Source of the DNA: Stemphylium vesicarium
Lineage: Eukaryota; Ascomycota; Dothideomycetes; Pleosporales; Pleosporaceae
Assembly: GCA_004380135.1 (NCBI GenBank)
Contig: QXCR01000002.1
Span: 186,001 to 250,000, forward strand
Reading direction: 5' to 3'
DNA: 64,000 bases
Shown here: one piece after another, positions 10,413 through 23,355 of the stretch
How positions within the stretch are numbered: position 1 is the stretch's first letter
Layout: each line of letters starts with the position of its first letter
Position numbers and translations under genes: made by a program
The notes under the pieces: generated by a model
What the model saw: only the letters and a program-made list of their open reading frames with translations
What the model was told of the DNA's origin: nothing
The model's database searches: none

Positions 10413-13400
10413 ATGGCTTGGGTGGTCGCTGAAGAAGACCAAGATGCCAACTTCTCGGATGCATCTAACGGCTCCCTATCTGACAACGAAGACGAGAAGC
10501 CACAGAATCCTACACAGGATTATCACCAAGAAGATGCAGACTCGGATATAGATGCTGATCTTTCGCGCGCGCATGGCCCCAAGACAAGTGCAGAGAAGCG
10601 CAGGGCGCAGAACGATATTATGAGAGCTTTTGCTGCTAACATAAGTGCAAGTTTGACTCAGAGAGAAGTTGATGACGCTGTCGCGAAGAGTGCCAAAGAA
10701 GAACAACTTTCAATTCGCGATATCCTTGCGAAGCAAGAGACGACAGTCCGTATCACGAACCCTCGCGACTACCAGACCGAGCTGTATGAGAGGGCGAAGA
10801 GTGAGAATGTCATCGCGGTCCTGGATACCGGTTCGGGCAAGACACACATTGCAACCCTCCTCTTACGCCACGTATTAGACACGGAGTTGGACCACCGGGC
10901 CAAAGGCGGTATACCCAAGATGTCTTTCTTTCTGGTGAGGTTACAACATCATCGCATATACGCGCGGCTAACCGTTTTAGGTCGATTCGGTCAATCTCGT
11001 TTTCCAACAGGCGAACGTTTTGCGCTGCGGTCTTGACCAGAACGTTGAAGGCATATGCGGGTCTATGGGCGCATCACTGTGGTCAAAGTCAACTTGGCAG
11101 AGCCATTTCGAGAGAAACATGGTCATTGTTTGTACAGCTGAGGTGCTGGTACAGTGTATGATGCATTCCTTCATCACCATAGCTCAGATCAACCTTCTCA
11201 TTTTTGACGAAGCTCACCACGCCAAGAGCAACCACCCCTATGCCCGCCTTATGAAGGACTACTACGCCCAGGAGATCGATGTCGCGAGACGCCCACACAT
11301 CTTTGGCATGACCGCTTCGCCAGTCGATACAAAAGGGCTATCAGCCGACCACATCAAACAGGCTGCAAGAGACCTTGAGAAATTACTCCACGCTAAGATT
11401 GCAACCACCTCCGAGAGTTCGCTCGCTTCAAATAGTATCAGCCGACCAGCGGAAGAAGTCGCAATATACGCACGTTTGCAGGAGGAGTACGAGACACCAC
11501 TCCATCAAAAGGTCAAGGCCAAGTTTGGAGATATCACAGCTTTCAACAAATTATTTGTTGCATCAAAGCGGCACGGCAGCGAACTCGGACGTTGGGCTTC
11601 GGACATGTATTGGTCTTTCGCTTTCACTGATGAGCAGAGTCGCAAGTTCGAGCAGAGAGAGCGACTAAAGCACACCAAAGCTCAGCCTGACGAAGTCAAA
11701 GAGTGGGATGCCAAGGTCAAGCGGCTCAATGAGGCGGCCAAGTTTGTTCAACAGTTCGATTTCGGCACATGCACCCTGAGCGATCGGGACTTGAGTTCCA
11801 AGGTCCAGAAACTACATCACTGGCTCAATTTTTACTACGAACGCAGCGATGAAGCCCGTTGCATTGTATTCGTCGAACAGCGACAGACGGCGCGGTTACT
11901 GCAGCTCATTTTCTCGCAAATCGGCGGCCCGCACCTTCGCTGTAGTGTGCTCGTTGGCGTTAACAACCGAGCATACGAGCAGAATATATCCCTGCGGAAC
12001 CAGATCCTGACCGTGGCCAAATTCCGTCGGGGCGAGCTGAACTGCCTCTTCGCTACATCGGTCGCGGAAGAGGGCCTGGATATCCCGCAGTGCAACCTGG
12101 TGGTGCGGTTCGACCTCTATCGCACCATGATCGCATACGTGCAGTCTCGTGGCCGTGCAAGGCATCGCAATTCGAAGTATCTGCACATGATCGAGAACGG
12201 CAACAACTACCATCGTGAACGAGTCATGGATGTCAAATTCGACGAGCAAGTCATGAGGAAATTCTGCAAAGACCTTCCGCAAGATCGCCAGATCAACGAG
12301 TGCGACCAGGACGGCATTGACCTTTTGACGTTTGAAGATAAGCTGTTCCCTAGTTTCGTGACAAATTCTGGAGCGAAACTTTCCTTCCGTTCGGCATTGT
12401 CCATCCTCAACCACTTCGTCGCTACTTTATCCCGGCCCGACAGACAGACCATGTCGCAGCCTACGTATGTGATCAGACCCGAGGTAAACTTTGATGCTCT
12501 TGATCCTCTACGGAGAGGCTTCCTCTCGGAAGTTATATTGCCAGAACATTCTCCGGTACAAACAGTTTCTGGCGATGTGCAGAGCAAGAAAGCAATCGCT
12601 AAGTGTTCAGCGGCATACAAGGCCTGCCTCAAGCTTTACGAAAAGGGCTATCTAGATGACAATCTCCTCCCAACAACGTTCAGACAGCTACCGGCTGGAA
12701 GAAATGCCTTACTAGCACTCAGTGAGAAGAAGAAGGGAATGTATTCGATGCTGATCAAGCCGGAATTCTGGAAGGAGGGCCGCGGAGTAGCTCCCAAGAA
12801 TCTATACCTCACCATCGTCGATCTCGATGCTGGCCTTGACCGACCTCACCAGCCTTTAGGCCTTCTCACTCGCAATCCGCTTCCGCAGCTACCAGAGTTC
12901 CCAATCTACCTAACCGATGGCAAGCCTTCCAATGTCGTATCCCGATCATCTACTATCTCCCTTCCCGTATGCACAGATGTCCTCGACATGCTCACGGGGT
13001 TCACTTTGCGTATTTACAAAGACATATACAATAAAGAGTATGAGAACGATAGCCAGAAGATTTCCTACTGGGTTGTGCCAATACTCAAAGATCAAGTCTC
13101 CTCGCTATCGTCTCTAACTGCACTCCGTGAAATCCTAGACATGGAACAGATATGCAAGGTCTTCTACCAGCCAACGTGGAAGTGGACACCGGAAACAAAG
13201 TCCGAGAATTTGATCGATCGATACTTTGTCGATCCAATGAACGGAGGCAGACGCTACTATTCGAATTGCCTTGCGACTCATCACAAGCCCCAGGATCCTG
13301 TACCGAAAGGCCTCACGCGTCAAGGCCACAAGTTCATGAACAGTATTCTGGATTATAGTGACAGCAAGTGGCTGAGAACCAGGGATATCTCTCGGTGGAA

Positions 13401-15332
13401 TGCGTCGCAGCCAGTCCTTGAGGTGGAGAAAATCCCGTTTCGTCGGAACCATCTTGCACGCGTTGAGGACAAAGAAAAGGGTGAGCTTGACGATCTCAAG
13501 ACTTACATCTGTCCTGAGCCTTTACACATCTCCAATGTGGGTTTTACCCCGATTTTGACTTGCAAACTACTGACTACGTAGCTTGAAACGCCGTTTGTGG
13601 TCATGTGCTACGTACTTCCGGCCATCATTCATCGCTTTGAGAGCTATCTGATTGCATTGGATGCTTGCAAAGTTCTTGATCTCAAGGTCAGCCCCGCGCT
13701 TGCCCTAGAGGCTTTGACGAAAGACTCCGAAAACTCCGAGGAACACGGCGAAGAGAAAATCAATTTCAAGAGTGGCATGGGCCCAAACTACGAGCGGTAT
13801 GTATGCAGTTCCTTCGGTGAAGCATTTTCTAAGACCCAGTTCTAGTTTGGAGTTCCTCGGTGACTGCTTCCTGAAAATGGCTACTTCTCTTTCTGTTTTT
13901 GTTCAACAGCCAGATGAAAACGAATTTGAGTTTCACGTCCGCCGCATGGAGATGCTCTGCAACAAGAACCTCATGGAGACAGCGGTTGGGCAAAAGAAAG
14001 TGGTGTCTGCCAATGGTACGGAGCATGATCTGAAGCTATACAGCTACATTCGCACTGACTCCTTCTCACGGTATGTTAGATTTTTGGCATATATCTGAGC
14101 ATCAGCTGACGTGGCACAGTCGCACATGGTATCCCGAAGGTCTCAAGTTGCTCAAGGGCAAGGGCGCGACCAAGTCCCAAGACGACTGGCTGAAGCTCAC
14201 GCACAACTTGGGTGACAAGAGCATCGCCGACGTATGCGAGGCCTTCATCGGCGCTGCCTTCCAGGAACACTACAAAGGCGGACAGTGGAATCCTGCCGAT
14301 TGGGACGAGGCGGTAAAGGCGGTAAGGCTCTTCGCAAATAGCCCCGACCATTTGATGTCAAGGTGGTCGGACTACTACGCGGCATACCAGAAGCCCAAGT
14401 ACCAGGTTGCGGAATCGAGCGCGGCGATGCTGAATATGGCTCGCAAGATCGAGAAGAAGCACGCTTATCACTTCAAGTTTCCCCGACTCCTTCGGTCAGC
14501 ATTCGCCCACCCTTCATACCCGTACATGTATGAGAACATACCGAATTACCAGCGTCTCGAATTTGCTGGTGATTCGCTTCTTGACATGGCGTTTATCATG
14601 CACCTCTACTACAAGTACCCGGACAAAGACCCCCAGTGGCTCACCGAGCACAAGACGCCCATGGTGTCCAACAAATTCCTCGGTGCCGTCTGCGTGAAGC
14701 TAGGCTGGCACGTGCACATCAAGCAGAACACTGCCATGCTAACCAACCTCATCCGCGATTATGTGCTGGAGGCAGAAGAAGCAGAGAAGGAAGCAGGCGG
14801 CGCAGTCGACTACTGGGTCACAATCAGCGAGCCGCCCAAATGTCTAGCTGACGTGATTGAAGCCTACGTCGCCGCCGTCTTCGTCGACGCAGAATTCGAC
14901 TTCAGCGTCGTCCAAGACTTCTTCGAAATGCACCTGAAGCCCTTCTTCCAAGACATGACGCTAGACTCGTACGAAAACTTTGCCTCAAACCATCCCACCA
15001 CACGTCTTAGCCGTCTCCTCTCCATGAACTTCGGCTGCAGCGACTGGCGCATGGGCGCGCTCGAGACAGACACGCTTATCCCCGGTAAAGGCAAGGCTAT
15101 CGCGGCCATGGTATATATTCATGGCAAGGTGCATTTTCATTCCCTAGGACAGAGCGGAAGGTATGCGCGTGTCCGGGCGAGTCAAGCTGCATTGGAGAAA
15201 CTGGATGGTCTGCCGCCGTTTCAGTTCAGGAACGCGTACGCGTGTGACTGCGTGGATGAGGAAGAGACGGACGAAGTTGTGCTCAAGGCAAAGGAGGAGC
15301 AGATGAGAGAAGCTATGGGACCGAGTATCTAG
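10413..15332 (+). CDS. DCL1: Dicer-like RNase III protein 1
   Basis: Five exons (10413-10934, 10981-13536, 13582-13796, 13846-14070, 14120-15332) join in frame to give 1576 residues. Domains in order: DExH helicase with Walker A GSGKT near residue 140 and DEAHH near 250; helicase C-terminal domain with SRGRARHRNSKY near 563; Dicer dimerisation domain around 640-745; RNase IIIa with NYERLEFLGD near 1094 and DVCEAFIGAAF; RNase IIIb with NYQRLEFAGD near 1315 and DVIEAYVAAVF; a dsRNA-binding-like segment near 1460-1545; and a Cys/acidic tail (ACDCVDEEE). The metal-binding Glu and Asp of both RNase III domains are present. No PAZ domain is recognisable between about 750 and 1020, as in many fungal DCL-1 proteins. 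Known role: cutting dsRNA into siRNA for quelling, transposon control or antiviral silencing. The first in-frame ATG is used as the start. Confidence 0.95.
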
Positions 15333-15707
15333 ACAGGACGATAATGGATGAGCGCATCTGGAGTGCGGGCCGCTCCGAGGAAAAGAGTCAACGCTTTTCC
15401 AACAGGATTAGCTTTGATGGCTTCCCGGTAGGCACTTGTAAGTCGAAGGGATCTCATTCCCTGAAGATTATGTACAGCATGAGATGATTACTCCAGCACC
15501 ATGCTCAGACCAGGGAGACAGTATAGGTACATGTCCAGGAAATGCGCAAACAGTAAAAAGTCATTAAATCCTCCCCATGCAATAACCATTATCCATACAT
15601 ACGCCAGTACCTCGTAAGAATTCGTATCTACTCTAATGGTAGAAAAAAAAAATGCGTTGAATAACAAAAAGGCATTGGCTTCGTAGAAGTCATACAATCC
15701 TCTCTCC
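15333..15707. other. Convergent 3' intergenic region
   Basis: About 375 nt between the stop codons of DCL1 (+) and the GH72 gene (-). It should hold both polyadenylation regions and contains an A-run around 15645. Nothing else is seen. Confidence 0.5.
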
Positions 15708-17332
15708 CTACAAGCAGAGAGCACAGATGAAGAAAGAAACCAGAGCAAACATGCTGCTGCCTCCAAGGTGCGAGGCGGCCCCTTCTGTCGAAGAAGGCTG
15801 CGCCGCGTCACCCGTCTGGCTGGGGTCATCGTTGTCGTCGGTGCCGGTGGGGCTGGTGTTCTCGCCACCAGGAGTGTTAGATCCATCCGAGACGATGTTG
15901 AGCGACAGGTCCTGGACCTCCTGGCCGTTGCTACCAAGAACCTTCTGCTGGACGTCGGTCTGGTCGACATCAACCAACTTTCCATTTTGGGGGTTCTCGA
16001 TACCGTTGTCGATGAGATCCTGGCAACCGGGGCAGACAGCCGGAACCGTGAAGTTTTTGCTAAATTCGTCGGCGGTTATGAGGCTGTCGCCGCATTCAGG
16101 GGCTTCGATGTCGGTGGACTGGGCGCTGGCAGATTCGAGTGCTTCAATGTCGAGTTGGTTAAACTGCTGTTGGAGGTTGTCGAAATCTTTCATCAACTTG
16201 ACGGAACCGTCCTGGTTGATCTCAACTAGACCATAGCCAGCTTCTTCGGCGGAGTACTCGTAGACGAGGCCACCGGAGAGGGCCCTCATCTCTTGTCCGT
16301 AGAGCGCCTGCACTTCGTCGAATTGACGTGGAGTTTCGCGGTTGCAGCCGTATTCACTGTACTTTGAGGCCGTTAGCTCATTTAAAAGCCGCAGGGACTT
16401 TTGTAAGGGTCAAACGTACGAAGACGGGAATGGCAGAGTCGGCGAACATAGTGGCCAAGCCATCGTAGCCGGACGTCTGGATAGTGTCGCCATTGCACCA
16501 GCTGTACGAGTTCAGACCAAAGAAATCAGAAGATGACTCATCCTGCTCGTGTTCACACTGCATGTAGGCCCATGTGTCCTGCAGGATCTCGCGGACATCG
16601 GCAGCAGAGTAACCGACTGGGATAGTGCGGTCGGCGTGATTTTTGATGTAGTTCTTCATGTCACGTTGAACGGCCTTGTTTGTGTGAGCTGGGGGCATTG
16701 TAAAAAGATGATGGTAATAAGACTTACACGAATGTACTGCGGGTTGAATTCGGCTGTGGACAAGTCGTTCATAACTTCGTTGGCCGAGAAGAATCCAAGG
16801 GTGTTGGGGAAGTTCTTGAAGTTCTCAATGATGCCGAAAGCGCGGTTAAGATAGTCGCTGTTGTACGATGTCCATGGTTCGGCGCGGTTGATGCTCTCAC
16901 CGGGCAGCGGGGAGTTGACATCGAGGATCATGTAGATACCAGCGGCATTGAAGATGGAGGCGCATTGAGAATGGTCAAGGGTAGGGTCGAGATTGTAAAC
17001 ACGAAGAGTATTCACACCCAGCTTCTGCATGAGGACCGCATCTCGCAGACATACATCGCCATCCGTGAGGGCATCCTCGCTGTTTGAAGGCTGGTACGCG
17101 CCTTGACCTCCGGGCTGGTAGTCGACACCAATGATCATGAGCCGGTTGTTCGTGACCGTGTCGACAAAGTCGCGACCGCGAACCTCAACTGGGTTTACGG
17201 CATGGGCGACAGACGAGAAGAGCGCGGGAAGCAGCGCAGCGGCGCGAGTGAGCTATACAGGCGGTTAGCGATGCTGGCGCAGCAGGGAACATGGGTGCTG
17301 TGCTCTACGAGCATGGCACTTACAGAAGGCAT
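15708..17332 (-). CDS. GPI-anchored beta-1,3-glucanosyltransferase, family GH72 (GEL/GAS type)
   Basis: Four exons on the minus strand (17324-17332, 16728-17252, 16420-16674, 15708-16361) join in frame to give 480 residues. The first exon encodes only three residues. The N-terminus MPSLTRAAALLPALFSSV is a signal peptide. GH72 blocks follow: GVDYQPGG, VNTLRVYNLD, the acid/base Glu in SANEV (about residue 162) and the nucleophile Glu in YSEYGCN (about 266). The C-terminus has a Ser/Thr/Pro-rich linker, then a small-residue site and a hydrophobic end (MFALVSFFICALCL), typical of a GPI signal. No Cys-rich X8 module is seen, so it resembles the shorter GEL1/GEL2 subtype. Known role: transglycosylation that elongates cell-wall beta-1,3-glucan at the plasma membrane. 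Confidence 0.94.
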
Positions 17333-18631
17333 ATCAACGAACGACTGTCAAGCAACAACGACTGTGGGGATGAAAGACCAAAAATCTATGCAACAGCTAT
17401 TGCGAGCCGCCCAAGCCTTATAATCCTTTGGTCGCCCGCTCGTGTCAGTATCGCAATCGATATGCACCAGGACTAGTTGCAGGCAATCTTGGCCGCGGAG
17501 GATCAGCTAAGACGGATGACTTGCCGGCTGCTGCGCTGTGATTCGAGCGTGCAAAAACGAACGGCGTGCAGAGAACTAGTCGGCTTGGAAAGATAGATAC
17601 CAAAAAGAGTGGGTGGAGAGAGGAGAGACGGACAAACGGGCACAATCGAACACAAAGAAGTCATTGAACAAACAAAATCAAACGGGCAGCAGCAACTCAC
17701 GACATCGCGTACTAGGAAGGTGATGTGCTTACTGCTGCCCCCAATCTCGGCAAATACCTCATTCACGAGAGGCAAGAGCGGGATGATTTCAAGACCCACG
17801 CCCGTTGCCTCCCAGGCTAACTGCCATTGCCAATGCGACCCGCTCCGAAGGCTCTGAAGGTGTCGAGTCTAGCGTACCCGGAGTGGGTCGTAGAGCTGTG
17901 CTGGCCTAGCCGACATGCTAGACGCTCGCATTAGGAATTGTTTTTCGAAAACCGTCGGCGGCGCGTCCAGTTTACGAGCCGTGTTGAAAGGTTCGAGGAG
18001 GATTGTGACGCCATTCCTATGGAGATCCGACAAGGATAGCAACGCCCCAGCCACTTCCTTGATTTGCGCACCAATCAGGGCCTCCAAAACTCCGACGTGC
18101 GTGTCTTGGCGTTGTTTGCGATAGCAGCGGGTGAATCCTGTATGGCTGACAGATGAAGGGAAGCATCGAAAGGATGCTATTCAATCTCTGTATGAAGATG
18201 AGTAAAAAAAGTCCCCAGCCATTGTTCACGTCAAGTCTGACACGTTTCAACACAGCAGCACAAAGACTTCCTGTCAGGCACGTTCCAAATAAAATTCCTC
18301 TTTTCGTGTCTATGCTGTTGGCGGAGCTAGCATGGCGCCCAAGTCAACGATTACTCCAGGTGGATCCAGGTGGGTCATCCTAGCTTGCAGCTTTCTGGGA
18401 ACGTGCATGTCCTGCGATCCACATGCATGAGCTTATGTCGCGGTCCCGAACGCCGACGCTATGCATTTCGCAAGCACGATGTGAACCGTGTAGTAATTCG
18501 GCATCCAAACAACTGCCTGAAGTCTGGCAAACGGCTTTCGGGGCCCTCCCAATATTATCGCCGATTACTCCATGACCTATTCGTGGGCGCGCTCAAGCCC
18601 GTCGGTGAATACAGATAAATGCACTACCCCT
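17333..18631. other. Intergenic region, no supported gene
   Basis: About 1.3 kb upstream of the GH72 start and downstream of MTR3. A minus-strand stretch open from about 18187 to 17869 reads protein-like but has no upstream ATG and no clear splice partner, so it is not called. Confidence 0.45.
17418..17422 (-). promoter_or_regulatory. TATA-like element of the GH72 gene
   Basis: TATAA on the minus strand lies about 86 nt upstream of the start codon at 17332, within ATTATAAGG. Confidence 0.4.
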
Positions 18632-19752
18632 TCACCCAGTCATGTCCACATCCTGAGACTTTCTCTTCAGACCACTCTCAGCGCTCTCGATCTGCCCTTG
18701 GAACTTGGCTTGGAGCGCCTCGAGTAAGACCTCCTTGACCACGGCGAGACTGCCCACGGCCGCGTGCGTGGCTCCCTCTATCAAGGCGTCTGGGTCAGAG
18801 CCAACGTCCCCCTTCATCCACATCTCCGTGATTTCATCTCTTGAAGCTAGATAGCCCACTACACACGCCGCAACAACCTCCTTGTGCTCGGCAGGGCATG
18901 GGTCAAGTATCCTAACCATATCCTGCTCTTGTTTCGATGACGGGTTGCGTGTGATGGCTGCGACACCTCCACACACCAAATCCACGCAGTCTATCCCCGC
19001 ATCTGTTATGGCAGCGCTGGCGACCGTTATACACCCTGCCAAAACATTCAAGAGACCCCATCCGCTTCCATTCGCGCTTCCCTCGGTGGCGGAATCGCCC
19101 CACCAGCCGTCTTCATCACCCTCAAGAATCGTAACTACAACTTCCACTCCACTCTTGGGCCATCTTTCGCCAACTATTACACCCCGAAGAGCCGTCTCAA
19201 GATGTACGCCTAGATCGCGTTCCGTCGAGTCGCGCAGGTAGCCCCGTCTATGACGTGTTGCGAACGGCGCGAACTTGACCGTAGTCGTAAGGAGAAGTGA
19301 CGGGCTGAACGGCGCGCTGCGAGGAAGGGGTTTCGGGCCCTGTATCGAAGCGGTAATCTTGAGAGACGAGGTTGGAGCAATCAAGGTAGATTTGGTCGCA
19401 GGAGAAGAGGAAGGTATCTCGAGGTAAGCTGAACCTGACGCGGAGGGGATGATAGAAGTTTGGAGGACTAAGGCTTTGTGTTAGCAGGTGAAAATCGTAC
19501 AGTTTCCCAGCGCCGTGCTCATGGGCAGTGCAATGACAGCTATAAAATCCCATTGAGGTATGCTGGCGCTCACAGAAGCGGAAGCGGAAGATTCGAGTAC
19601 TCACAGATCCTGCGAAGCTCATTCGGGCCTCTTGTCCTCGTCGGCCTCAACTTTTCAAGATACTGCGGTTCTCTGACGGTTCGCGCAAACACCGGCGCGC
19701 TCGTTCCTCCACTGGGCGCATTGTTCCTCCGTCTGTCTGTATTCATCGCCAT
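18632..19752 (-). CDS. MTR3: Exosome complex component MTR3 (RNase PH-like)
   Basis: Two exons on the minus strand (19605-19752 and 18632-19467) join in frame to give 327 residues. The intron is 137 nt, with a GTGAGT donor and a CTTAG acceptor. The protein shows the RNase PH fold pattern: NELRRIFLQT and SASGSAYLEIP at the start of the first strand pair, KFAPFATRHR in the middle, and DAGIDCVDLVCGGVAAI near the C-terminal half. Known role: one of six catalytically inactive RNase PH-type subunits forming the ring of the nuclear and cytoplasmic RNA exosome. It ends with a short basic/acidic tail (GLKRKSQDVDMTG). Distinction from RRP46 or RRP41 rests on overall resemblance. Confidence 0.8.
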
Positions 19753-21707
19753 TGTGTGTTCGTAGTGTTGTGGTTGCAGATGATCTCATGGTGGTGGACG
19801 CGCAAAAAGTGCATGACTAAGCTGCAGATCCGCCAAGAGTTCGTACTCAAGTTCAATTTTCCTGCGCGTCCGAACCAACTTTCTTTCCTTACCACACTCC
19901 AGCGCTCAAGGTACGTTTGCAACACTCCTCCGTCCTATCCTTTCTTTCATGATTGATACCCTTGAAATAGTTCTTGTGATCTCAAATGAGCTTTGAACAC
20001 ATGCACCACCCTCTGATCTCGTCTCTGCAGCTTCTGCTTTCGCAACCAGTTTTGCAACACTAGCTAACAGACTTCAGATGTAGGCATTGCATTGCGCAAC
20101 GGTGCGCCGGTTGCTGTAACAAGCTCGCTCATACCGCTACCACCCGACACGTAAAGCGCAACAGCGCGCTCTCGCAGCTGGCTTAGACACAGACATGGAC
20201 CTGATGGGATTCGAAGCTTTCATAGGGCAATGTTCGCTATATCGACGTGCTTCATTGATAGTGGACGAGGCATTAGCTTGCCTGCCATCTGCGGTGCTGA
20301 CCTAGGATGCAATCTCTGCACGTTAACTTGCTGTAGCGAGTGTGTATTCACTGACACTCGGTAAGTTATCATCTGCACACCAACAATGCCCTTTTATGAT
20401 GAACGTATTTTTTCAGTTCTGCTTCCGAACTACAATGTGGAAAGCATATACCGCTTACCTTTGTCTGATACACCCTATTCTCCTCAGCCTTTTCGATCAA
20501 TGCTTTCAGAGATCCCTCGCTGACGTTGAAAACAGTACTTTAGCATACCCATGGTCTTTGCCGGCATAACACAATGGTAAGCACTTCAACTTTCTTCCCT
20601 TTTGCCAGGAGGAAAACTAGTCTATCCATTCAATGACATCTGCTGCCGGGTCACCCTCCCGCACCTTACCAGTTTCGGCTGGGATGACGGGTTGTGGAGT
20701 TGCACTGCTGGCTCGTCCAGCGCCGCGTAATTGTGGTCTTTGAGCTGAAAGTTGCGGCAATCCGTCTTGGGCTGCTGCGACAAGAGGCCAGGTGACAGGG
20801 GATGATTTAACACGGCTGTCTGAGCACAAATCCAACTGAAGATTTTACGACACTACAGTTTGAGCACTGCTAACAGCGCTCAGGTCATGTTCTCTACAAA
20901 CAAGCAATGGTTAACACGCTTGATGTAGAAGTAGGTAGTGCTAGGTAGTAGTAGTTTTGCTGGTTGTAGATAGACATATTTTCCAATGCAATTTCTTGTT
21001 CCACAACCTCTCGTTGTTATTCGCGTCACTTTTGCCTTTATGTACGAGATCCCTGCATCCCGGCTGCACAATCAGGTCATCAATCTGTTGCCACCGTAAG
21101 CAGTGTGTCAGCTACTATTTCTGGCAGACAGCCTTGTAGTAATAGGGCAATGAAAGCAGTACCTGGGCGCCATCGAGTACCGCTCTCTCCCGCCAATTTC
21201 CTGGGAAAACGTCTTTGTGCAGGTATCGCTGCTCTGAAACGTCCATGCTAGTCGGCTTGGCTTAGCTTCACACGTCCAGTAATCTTGCAAACTGGCCGTA
21301 GCTGAGCAACACACGCTCAGCATCTCGCCAGCCTCGTGTGTCGAGTCGATTAATCCGTCTTACCGCTACGCACGCTACCCAGCTATCAAGGCCCCAGTTG
21401 GACCTTACCGTGGCCTTAGCGAGTAGATCCCAGACCGAACCAGCAACGGAGGTGACCAACGACGCGCAACACCCCAAACCTAGGCCAATCCCCCAATTAA
21501 ACCTACAACCCGCACACTTCACGTCGCAACGACCACGGCGACTTGCTTCCTCCCTAGCGGAATAGGAGAGAACCCGAGGACGGTGCTTCGCGCAGCAACT
21601 GGCTGATCTGGCGGGTCTTCGGTGACCGGGGGTCTCCAAGGGAGCGATCCATATCTGGCGCCCTTCTCTCACGAATGTTGCCCACTCACTCCTCGTCCAA
21701 AGGGAAG
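19753..21707. other. Intergenic region, no supported gene
   Basis: About 2 kb between two divergent genes, MTR3 (-) and the GT62 gene (+). Only short frames without motifs or ATG starts are visible. No tRNA, repeat array or mobile-element end was recognised. Confidence 0.5.
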
Positions 21708-23355
21708 ATGCATCGCCATGCCTTCTCTAATGGGGCGTATCCCTCTCAAGGAGGGGGCACCTTTTCTATACAACCTCACAAGTACGTCCAGCGCCCGCAG
21801 TGCACAGCGCAACAATGCCATTGCTGCATCCTGCACTGCATCCCCTATACCTCCGCAACTTCAGCGAACATGCAGCTAACTTCCATTGCGTCTGCAGATT
21901 TCAGCCACGGTCACAGCCCGCTCTAAGGCGGCGGAGGACATTGATACAGCGCCTTCTCCTCGTGGGCTCAATCTTCTTTACTGCCCTCTTCTTTTTCTTT
22001 CCCGATCTACGACCGAACCTGGGCTCCGGGCCCCTCAGCTTGATCACCTCCAATGAAGATGCGCAACTCGAGACGGTGCGATACTACGACCTGAACAATG
22101 TGCAGGGTACAGCGAGGGGTTGGGAGCGGGAGGAGCGGATACTGCTATGCGCTCCTTTGCGAGACGCAGCACCTCATTTGCCCATGTTCTTCGGCCACCT
22201 CAAGAACCTCACATACCCGCACAATCTCATAGATCTGGCATTCCTTGTCGGAGATTCCAAAGACAACACAATCGCACTTCTGTCAGAGAAGTTGGAAGAG
22301 CTACAGGCTGATCCAGACCCAAAGCAACAATTTGGTGAGATCTCCATCATGGAGAAGGACTTTGGGCAGAAGGTCAACCAGGATGTTGAGAGTCGACACG
22401 GTTTCGCAGCGCAGGCTGGCCGCCGCAAGTCAATGGCACAGGCCCGCAACTGGCTGTTGAGTGCCGCTTTACGACCTACGCACAGCTGGGTTTACTGGAG
22501 GGATGTAGATGTGGAAACGGCTCCCTTCACTATTCTAGAAGATCTCATGCGACACAACAAGGACGTCATCGTACCCAGTACGTTGCATTTCATGTTACTA
22601 AAATTTCAATTGCTAATTTGCCATCTAGACGTTTGGCGACCGCTCCCGGATTGGCTGGGTGGAGAGCAGCCGTACGATCTCAACTCATGGCAGGAATCGG
22701 AAACCGCGCTAGCTCTTGCAGACACGCTCGACGAGGATGCAGTGATTGTGGAAGGTTACGCAGAGTACGCGACCTGGCGACCCCATTTGGCCTACCTCCG
22801 TGACCCCTACGGCGACCCAGACATGGAGATGGAAATCGATGGTGTTGGTGGTGTCAGTATCCTCGCAAAGGCCAAGGTCTTCCGCTCCGGTGTTCACTTC
22901 CCAGCATTCAGCTTCGAAAAGCATGCTGAGACTGAAGGATTCGGCAAGGTAAGCTATCGCGTCTGTTAAACCGCTACGACCCTAACACGCCACAGATGGC
23001 CAAGCGTATGAAGTTTTCGGTCGTTGGTCTTCCTCACTACACCATCTGGCATCTCTATGAGCCCAGTGTCGATGACATCCGACACATGGAAGAAATGGAA
23101 AAAGAACGCAAGGCAAAGGAGGCTGAAGAGGAGGCTAAGAAGGCCAAGGAAAACAAGCTCAAGGAAACCTTTGACGAGAAGAAGAGTGACTGGGAGAAGG
23201 AGAAAGCCGCAGTCCAGGACATGGTTCAGAAGGCAAAGAACGAGGAGAAGGAAGAAGCCGAGAAGAAGAAGCAGCAAGAGGCAGCCAAAGAAGATTCGCA
23301 CAAGGAAGAAGCCAAGGAGGAGAAGCCAGCCGAGAAGAAAAAGGGCGACTCGTAG
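21708..23355 (+). CDS. Mannan polymerase complex subunit, GT62 family (ANP1/VAN1/MNN9 type)
   Basis: Four exons (21708-21781, 21898-22577, 22629-22948, 22996-23355) join in frame to give 477 residues. The first intron is proposed because it has a GTACGT donor, a GCTAAC branch site and a TCTGCAG acceptor, and it restores one frame from an ATG; other starts are possible. The protein is a type II Golgi membrane protein with a short basic N-tail, one transmembrane segment near residues 41-58 (LLLVGSIFFTALFFFF) and a GT62 domain with ILLCAPLRDAAPHLPMFF, HNLIDLAFLVGDSKDNT and a DxD-type motif in YWRDVDVE near residue 227. The last 90 residues form a Lys/Glu-rich, probably coiled-coil tail. Known role: extension of the alpha-1,6-mannan backbone on N-glycans in the cis-Golgi. 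Which of the three paralogues it is cannot be settled here. Confidence 0.92.

Noticed and set aside
17869..18187. About 105 open minus-strand codons that read protein-like
   Set aside because: A stop lies just upstream, no suitable ATG exists before the last 20 codons and no acceptor with a matching upstream exon was found.
20201..20600. tRNA-like fragments (GGGATTCGAAGC, ATGGTAAGCAC)
   Set aside because: Isolated resemblance to T-loop and D-loop sequence without pairing stems at the right spacing.
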